Source: Syngnathus acus (lineage: Eukaryota; Chordata; Actinopteri; Syngnathiformes; Syngnathidae). Taken from it: a stretch of 64,000 bases of DNA. Location: assembly GCF_901709675.1 (NCBI RefSeq), contig NC_051088.1, forward strand, positions 6,829,693-6,893,692. Reading direction: 5' to 3'. Position numbers and translations under genes: made by a program. Below, in pieces: positions 47,324-64,000 of the stretch (position 1 is the first letter of the stretch; every line of letters starts with the position of its first letter). The notes beneath the pieces were generated by a model. It saw only the letters and a list, made by a program, of their open reading frames with translations, was not told the origin of the DNA and searched no databases.

Positions 47324-50300
47324 CTAAACCAGACACATGGTTGTGTTATTTTTTTGTCGGTTGTTAAACACAACTGCATCGGAAGCTACTTTGCGAATTG
47401 CGGTCTGACGCATTTAATCATCACACAAAAAAATAAAAACAACCAAACTATTCTGCTTTTTGTAATATTTGCACAAATTGTCTTGCTTTGCACAGTAACC
47501 AATTTCAGAATGCCTGAAAGTGAAAACGTCAGAGCAACACTTTGCAAATGCTTAATGGAAAGAAAAAGAACGCTCTATGGTTGGCGTGAATCTTGCATGC
47601 TGTTCCATCTTCCATTTGTTCGACTTGCCTGACCTGGAAAGTGGACCAACGTGACTGCTATAATTAAGTTCCACCTGCTTCTAAATATCATTACTCTGAA
47701 AGAAGTAAGTTCTGCTATTTTTTGTTAGTTTCTTTTCAACATTATACTCATTTGCAAAGACACAAACACAATGAAACTAAATAGAAGTAACCGCTGGCTA
47801 GAGCAAAGCACAAAAGCTTCGGGGCTCTTACTGAATAAAGCTTCTATTAATTAAATCTCGTAATTACCAACGTCTGACTTTCATCGACTGAAATAACACA
47901 CTAGCAGCGAGTCAGCAGTTTACTCCAAGAAGAGCTGAGTCGGGAAGTTACAGTTCTTGAAGTGGCTTTAAAACGTTGCTCTCACTAAATGGGACTTGAC
48001 ATTTGAAAAACAAAAAACACACTCAATTAAAAATTAATGAGGCAGAGAAGGAGGCAGCGAGTAAGGACACTGCATCTCGCTCAATATGCGTAGAATGAAA
48101 TATTACAAATGAGTAGTCAAATGAGATGGAAAATGGCGGTGGAAAATAAGTGAAGAAAATTATCTGTGCCGAGAAGAGCTGTGTGCTACCTTGGGATGGA
48201 CGACGGTATCCTTGTCATTCTGTCTTATGTTGTCATCTATGAAGATGTGCTGAACATGCTCGTCAAAGGGGTCTACCCACAGCGGCTTCCCACCCTGGAT
48301 GGAGAACTTCTTCATCATCCACCTTGGTTGAATTAAGAAAAAAAAGAAATATGGCTAAGGATACATGCAGGAGACTGAAGTTACCTCGATCGTATTTGGG
48401 GAATTAACTTACCATTGGTAGTCATCCTGGAAGCCTCCGAGTCCATTCGCGTCACTAAAGAATTGGTAGAGGCCTCTCTCGCCATCGCGGGACGACAGCC
48501 GCTCTGCGCCTCTGGTCAGAAGAACCCCCTTCGAACTGCAGCGGATCTTCCCTGGTGTCTTATTCACACTTAACTAAGCAGGAGACAAGTCCAGACAGGT
48601 GTCTATTACAGCACAATTACTGCGAGATTGATGGGCTATCGGTCCATAATTCATTTGTTATCATTTTCATGAGAAATATTCCATGAACCATTCTTGTACC
48701 ACAAGTTCATTGCTTTGTAAATTACAGCACAAGAGCTTGAAAACGTGTGGCGCTCGTGTTTAAAAATGTGGAGTAGGTGAGGGTAGACAATGCTTGGATT
48801 GATTGTGACTCTATTTTACCTTCAGATCAGGGAGATCAGGAAACAGGGGATGAACACCCTGGCTCAGTGCTTTGGATACAGCATTTAACACACGAGGTAA
48901 GTCGCATCCAAAGGTACGAAAGTGGATGGCAAACTCGGTGCCTTGCTGCGTCAGGTCTTTGAGCAACTGGAAAAAGGAGGGAAGGATCCAGTGGTAGAGT
49001 CGGCCATTCATTGCCTTTGTTGTCAGCTCGCTGTCTCCCTGTAGGAAGGGCAGCCCATCAACACACAATATAGTCCAAAGATCTTGATGATTGGTAAAAC
49101 TACCAAAGTACATTCTGTTTGAGGTTTGGAAGACCATTCTAATTTTCGAATTATATTGATTTGAAAAGTGACTTTAAAAAAAGACCCATTTTTAAAATTA
49201 TAATGAATCATTAATTTATTCATTCATCATTCGAACTACTTATCCTCACAAGGGTCACGAGGGAGCTGGAGCCTACCCCAGCAGTCTAGCAGGGCGGTAG
49301 GCGGGGTACACCCTGAACTGGTCGCCAGACAATCGCAGGGCTAAATTAAATTAACAACTCTATGTGTGCTCTTTGATTGGCTGGAAACCAATTAACAACG
49401 TTCCCCGGCTCCTGCCCATGAGTCTCGTGAAGATAAGTAGTCCAGAAAATGGATGGATTGATGTCTACTCTGTCTGAGAGGATACTTACCTTTACACCTT
49501 CCGGCCAGCGGAGCAGGTTCAGATGTTCCTCCAGAATTCCACGAAAGCGTCTACCTGCAACGGAGGTGAACATGGGAGATGCTCCAAACTGAGAGTAGTA
49601 GTTGACGGCATCATCACATGGCGGAAGTAGAGAAGGAGAGTCACTCAACCATTTCCACTTGCCTGTGAATGCAGACACACATTTGAGATGTAGATCAGAC
49701 TGGTCTGGAGAATTGGGCCCATTTACTACACTTTAAAACGGGCATTATTGTAAATTTAGTTGGTATCATTTTACGGGAAGGCCGAGTTACTTACAGAATG
49801 TAATATAGAGTGAGATAATTACTATGTATGTACGCTTTGTTACTGTGTAAGTACATTTTGGTGTGTCAGGGATTTTGTGTGAATGGAATGATTATGTTCT
49901 TTGGCTCACAAAGGTTGGGATACACACTGCTCCTGCAGATCTGCCATTCGGCATAGTTGACATTCCACAGCGATGGATTGAAAATGCTCGAATAAAGGCT
50001 GTAGTTCTTGACATTGAATTCGGCATAAAAGACATAGCCTGTATGGCTCACCTGAGTCAGCATAAATACAACTCGCGGTTTTTACCTTTGCTCATTTTGC
50101 CCCATGTAACAGTCGTCATAAAATAATCCAGGGCAGCCTGTGTCCCTTGACATCTGACTGAGTCGGACACCAGAATGGTGTTGTTTAAATCCACATGCAG
50201 GATTAATTTTTTATGCTTCTTGTGTATGGCAGGACACAACGGTGGGCCATCATATGTCCCGGTCGCAGGTTCGGAGGCATCCCGGTAATTAGTGTCCTCG

Positions 50301-50344
50301 TTGTCTTCAGCATGGCGGCTGTTGTCTCCACTGTTATTGGCCAT
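47147..50344 (-). CDS. HAD-like protein, six exons, 373 residues, function unknown
   Basis: Exons 50344-50086, 49662-49490, 49038-48820, 48573-48413, 48322-48190 and 47323-47147 join in phase with GT/AG borders into 374 codons including stop. The start MANNSGDNSRH follows an in-phase-neutral leader ending CCACTGATGG. Residues 45-60 (KKLILHVDLNNTILVSD) look like HAD motif I, but the second aspartate of DxDxT is N54; residues 296-302 (HIFIDDN) look like HAD motif IV with D300 and D301. The first 44 residues are acidic and low in complexity, likely disordered. No signal peptide or membrane segment is seen. The fold is inferred from motifs; D52 could still act as nucleophile, but activity is uncertain. 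I do not recognise a named orthologue. It sits tail-on behind usp19, same strand, 1.5 kb apart. Confidence 0.85.
48190..48322 (-). CDS. HAD-like gene exon 5
   Basis: Acceptor ACCAAG|GTGGAT, donor CAAG|GTAGCA. Holds motif IV (HIFIDDN) and the preceding GGKPLWVDPFDEHVQ. Confidence 0.85.
48413..48573 (-). CDS. HAD-like gene exon 4
   Basis: Acceptor GCTTAG|TTAAGT, donor CAATG|GTAAGT. Encodes LSVNKTPGKIRC through GLGGFQDDYQ; contains candidate motif III lysines. Confidence 0.85.
48820..49038 (-). CDS. HAD-like gene exon 3
   Basis: Acceptor CCTACAG|GGAGAC, donor GAAG|GTAAAA. Includes GTEFAIHFRTFGCDL, whose threonine may be HAD motif II. Confidence 0.85.
49215..49455. repeat. Two dispersed-repeat fragments in opposite orientation within HAD-like gene intron 2
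   Basis: Plus-oriented 49215-49345 (AGCTGGAGCCTACCCCAGCA, CTGGTCGCCAGACAATCGCA) is followed by inverted 49355-49455 (TTTGATTGGCTGGAAACCAA, CAGAAAATGGATGGATTGAT). The inverted copy ends 35 bases before the exon 2 donor. Confidence 0.65.
49490..49662 (-). CDS. HAD-like gene exon 2
   Basis: Acceptor TTCACAG|GCAAG, donor TAAAG|GTAAGT. Encodes GKWKWLSDSPSLLPPCDDAV to RWPEGVK. Confidence 0.85.
50086..50344 (-). CDS. HAD-like gene exon 1
   Basis: ATG at 50344; donor AAAG|GTAAAA. It holds the acidic N-terminus and motif I (HVDLNNT). Confidence 0.85.
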
Positions 50345-51892
50345 CAGTGGACCACTCTGTGTGGTAGTTTGTTTATCGGCACTTCAATTTTTTTTATCCG
50401 CTGCCAAAATTAGTTAAACTGTCGCCTTAACTTCCTTATCAACTGTTCCAAATTCTTCTTCAGTCAGTTAATATCGTACAGGGTTACTTGAGCGCCGCCT
50501 GTTGGTGATAAAAGTAGATGTGCACCTCTACAATCACGCCACGGAATATCGTTTTTCTTAATTTTGATGGGGGAATATAATGTGGTAAACATACAAACGA
50601 CAAAAGTATTCTTATCGTTCATTGTGCTTGATTTAAAATAGGGGAACATTGTAAAACAAGAAATGATAAAACTATTATTTCCTGTGTATAGGGGGAATTG
50701 GGATATGGACAGGAGTCATTCAATGTTACCAATTAGAATTATTTTTATTTATATAAATAATTTACATTTATGATCCACAACAGCTTTCATAAAGACCACC
50801 ACTTATTATGCGGTTGGTTACAACAGAAAAGAGGGGCAAGAACAGGTAATTTAGCAAGAAAAAAAAAAGGGGGGGGGGGTTAATAGATGTTGACTTACAT
50901 GTGATGTGAGAACATGCAGACATGCACGTTTCACTTTATACTGAAGCCTTGGACATTTGAATCCACGTTATTAAAGCTACCTTTACGTTACACCTTTCTT
51001 TATTATTGTTGCTACAATTCAAATGCAACCCTGACACGCACTATTCTAACCAGGCAATAACCTGTAAAGAAAACTAAGGAATATACATAACACACTAGCT
51101 CACGTTCAGGATCAAATCAACAGGGCTGGCCCAACTCAACAGTAAAGTTTTTATTTTGACATACCACAAGGTGCGTTGACAAGTGGGACCCTGCAGATGG
51201 GCCACTCAATTCTTGACGAGAACAGTTTCAACAGCAGCTTCTGAAAGCCTATGGCGCTTATGAACATGACAGTTGTATACCTGCAACAACACAATTTCAT
51301 AGTTATGTAAGCAAATCAATTACCCTAAGTGGACCCTATTCTTGGGACACAGCCATGAGTTGGGTGTGGAAGAACTTGAGGCCCTGACCTCAATCAGACC
51401 CGAATACGATGAAAAAGCCACGAGTGACACCCTCTTCCAACATCAACTTTAGCCCATTTCTGTTTGAATGACAAGATGAAGACACAAAACCGTAAACAGA
51501 TTTCCCCGCAGAGTAGAAGCTGTTGAAAATGCTCATTAAGTGTAATTTGTGTGGTTTAATGCTTTTATTTTAATATGCTTTTTGCACCAAAGTGAGCAGC
51601 GCTCAAATTTTGATGTACTGTGTACAGCGACAATAAAGGCGATTCTGATTTTCAAGTATCCTGATACATTTGTCCACATGAAGCGTGAGATTAGTCTGAG
51701 CACATTTTTAGTACTTCCACATGACAGTTCTGAAATCCAGCTCTTCCAACACTGCAGCATCAGACGGCCCATTGAGGCTTTGATGTTATGACGAGCACCA
51801 ATGTGTGTGTCGGCCAAGTAGATCTTAGCTCTACTTCAATGCATCACCATGAGATGTTATTTGGGTCACGTTTGTGTCCTGTCTGTCACAGA
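50345..51892. other. Between HAD-like gene start and usp19 alternative last exon
   Basis: Should contain the HAD-like gene promoter and the 3'UTR of the usp19 alternative exon. Seen: an A10G10 run near 50860-50880, a LINE-type tail (GACAATAAAGGCGATTCTGA) at about 51630-51650, an AATAAA hexamer on the minus strand at 51569-51564, and an exon-like piece at 51165-51280. Confidence 0.5.
51564..51569 (-). terminator. Candidate poly(A) signal for the usp19 alternative 3' end
   Basis: AATAAA on the minus strand, 324 bases after the stop at 51893. No downstream U/GU element was scored. Confidence 0.35.
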
Positions 51893-52033
51893 TTAGTCCA
51901 CATCCTCCATGTTGCTGTAGGATGCTGTTGCACAGTCGCCAGATTGTGCACAGACACCAGAGGGCACTTCCGGGGTCAACGAAGGTGGTTCTTCTGAATC
52001 CAGGTCTGCGCCAAATAGTGACTGACTCGATGC
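51893..52033 (-). CDS. usp19: usp19 alternative last exon, tail ending MEDVD
   Basis: Acceptor TTTTACAG|GCATCG opens a phase-0 frame of 46 residues (ASSQSLFGADLDSEEPPSLT through TASYSNMEDVD) ending in TAA. It can accept the phase-0 donor at 56703 exactly as the membrane-anchor exon at 54147 does, and both exons begin with Ala-Ser. The product would lack the membrane segment and end in an EEVD-like acidic tetrapeptide, the type of C-terminus recognised by TPR co-chaperones of HSP70/HSP90. Mammalian USP19 is known to have anchored and soluble C-terminal isoforms. Use of this exon is inferred, not shown. Confidence 0.65.
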   Translation of the reverse strand, partial: ASSQSLFGADLDSEEPPSLTPEVPSGVCAQSGDCATASYSNMEDVD

Positions 52034-53877
52034 CTGTAAAATAAAGCAGTATCAACAATAAATTCAGAGGATTGAATTAATTTTCTGTCAATAATCGTGC
52101 CAAATGCATTCAAAGACGAGTAAAGCTACACCTTTTTTTTTTTATTATTTCCAAACATAAAAAAGAAGTCATTAGCAAGCAACTTTTGGATAAAGGACCA
52201 TCGATACATTCTTGCGGGGAAACTAATAACTTCTGTCTTTACTGAGTACACATCACAGAAATCAATCAATACCATTGCAGCCATATACTGTAGAATTCTA
52301 TACGGACTAAGGGAAACAGGAAGGTTGCAGTGGAAAATCCCTGAGATATGCTTTTCAATATAATATCAGAATCACCACAGCAGCCAACATTAAGACTTCA
52401 AATGTGCATTTGTCCTACTACACGTTTAAAAACGGCTATTTGCAATTTTAAAATATATTCACACAGTATTACAAAATGAACAAAACTAAACCAAATGTTA
52501 TACACCCCAACATGCTCTTTACCTTGAAGCTATCACATATCTTATATAAGTAAACAGTGGCGGAGGGTTTTAAAAATGAAAGCCAATAAACCCAACTAAA
52601 ACCCAACAGACTATGGCTTAAAATTAAGATAGAACGTAACACATTTGCAGGAAAAAAGGGAGGGGAATGGAATAAAGTAAAAAAAAATAAATAAAAAAAA
52701 AAAGGACCAAATTATAGCAACAGTAAAACACTTCAAATCGGGCACTAGAGGGCATGTTGAAGAACTGAACATTGTACATCATGCGAAAGCAATGTGTATT
52801 TCTTGAGTGAAATGCTCATGTTAGGTTGCTCAACCATTCAAAACTCAATCATAAGACTTGAACCACTTAGTATGTTTTGTATCTAGTATTACCATCTAGA
52901 ATTAAATGCAAAGGAAAGTCAGTCAAGTCATGCTCACATTCAGACCTAACATTCACCTTGCTGGTTCGACAGGTAAACAATCCAAATTGTTATTACATAT
53001 TCTACTTGAGCTTCTGTTTTTAAAGGGTTGACAGATGCATAGGTAGAGCAGACCATCAGAACAACGTTAACCTTTGATTGATCTAGATTATGATTCTGAA
53101 TTTTCACCAGAAGAAACATAGAAAACAGAATTTATTTCATAGATCAATATTTGCTATTGCTATTGTTAAATGTAGTATAGCATATTTTCTAAAGTTTTAG
53201 CACAGCAAATTTTCAAAAACAAACCTAACATAAGTGATAGAAAGTAATGTGCAGTGCAGCTACCATGATGAATATTGCATCTTATAATCACTAAGGGGCT
53301 TATTCTCCCATTAAGTCAGTATTTATTTTTCTTTCATTATTGTTACCAGTTCAGTGTTTGGACCAGGTAACTCCTGATCAGGCTTGCTTGTCCAACACGG
53401 GGTGTGTTGGCGGGATTGCAATAGCTGTGTCAGCTCAGTAAATGGAGTGACATCATACCGTACGCATTTAACAATTGGTGACGGGACAGTGCCTGAAAGT
53501 GTCTGAGACACTAAAAATTGGGATCTATCAGATATTACAAAATCAAAACTTGGTTTTGCAGCAATTTGGAATCAAAACGTAATAAAATGTATACCTTTTA
53601 GCAGAAACGAGGCGGCTGGGTTATTATCATATGGTAAAATGAATGACTAAAATAAGGACAGGGAATGCGAGGGAGAACAGCTGATACAAAGTTGATTTGT
53701 TTCGTTTCACCAACTTCTCAGGTTCTGCATTCTTGTTCTCCTTCCTGATCAGTTTTTCCTATATTTTCTTAATACCTCAGGAGAGCCCAATGTACTAAGA
53801 CAACTGAGATTGCTTCCACCCAATCAATCTTTAGTTTCCAAGCGTAACTCCTGAGCAATTCATCAACCAGCTGTGAC
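52034..53877. other. usp19 3'UTR of the anchored form / intron for the soluble form
   Basis: AT-rich, with minus-strand AATAAA hexamers near 53327-53322 and in 53125-53135. A 62-codon minus frame at 53511-53323 has no recognised content. No other feature seen. Confidence 0.5.

Positions 53878-64000
<10,123 letters not shown>

Noticed and set aside
53323-53511. 62-codon minus frame downstream of the usp19 anchor exon
   Set aside because: No homology recognised; lies where the 3'UTR is expected.

Overview
This window is vertebrate nuclear DNA, and the evidence points to a ray-finned (teleost) fish. It has split genes with GT/AG introns, fish-type interspersed repeats (tRNA-headed SINEs, L2-like LINEs, Tc1 and hAT relatives, the 'CCATCCATCCAT' family), long (CA)n tracts and a low overall gene density. 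Three protein-coding genes can be supported, all on the minus strand. None of the three is complete by simple ORF reading; exons were joined by matching reading phase across GT/AG junctions.

From right to left (transcription direction): usp19 (about 51.9-64.0 kb; N-terminus beyond the right edge) has 22 exons in view that join with perfect phase into 1268 residues. They carry the second CS/p23-like domain, the USP catalytic core with an inserted MYND zinc finger, and a C-terminal membrane anchor. A second possible last exon, 1.9 kb downstream of the anchor exon and in the same phase, would replace the anchor with a tail ending MEDVD. Next is a complete six-exon gene (47.1-50.3 kb) for a 373-residue HAD-like protein I cannot name. 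Last is klhdc8b (kelch), with three coding exons at 27.3, 5.8 and 1.6 kb; its final exon or exons lie beyond the left edge. In human, KLHDC8B and USP19 are also close neighbours (3p21.31), so the pairing looks like conserved synteny.

Most of the remaining sequence is the long introns and upstream region of klhdc8b (about 1.8-45.5 kb). Here I find: a 764-bp non-autonomous hAT-type element with perfect 8-bp target duplication; a 924-bp TA-flanked inverted-repeat element with a SINE nested inside; a pair of 66-bp hairpins that are exact reverse complements of each other; a near full-length and a truncated copy of one tRNA-SINE; three classes of LINE remnant, one with an open 320-residue reverse-transcriptase fragment; a decayed Tc1 transposase end; and several copies of a dispersed fish repeat in both orientations. 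Possible regulatory sites include three RFX X-box-like sequences, two of them close to a CRE, and a candidate promoter/first exon near 45.2-45.5 kb.

I found no rRNA, free-standing tRNA gene, CRISPR, prokaryotic operon or viral genome. The strongest candidate for something worth following up is the paired alternative 3' ends of usp19 (membrane anchor versus chaperone-binding-like tail).
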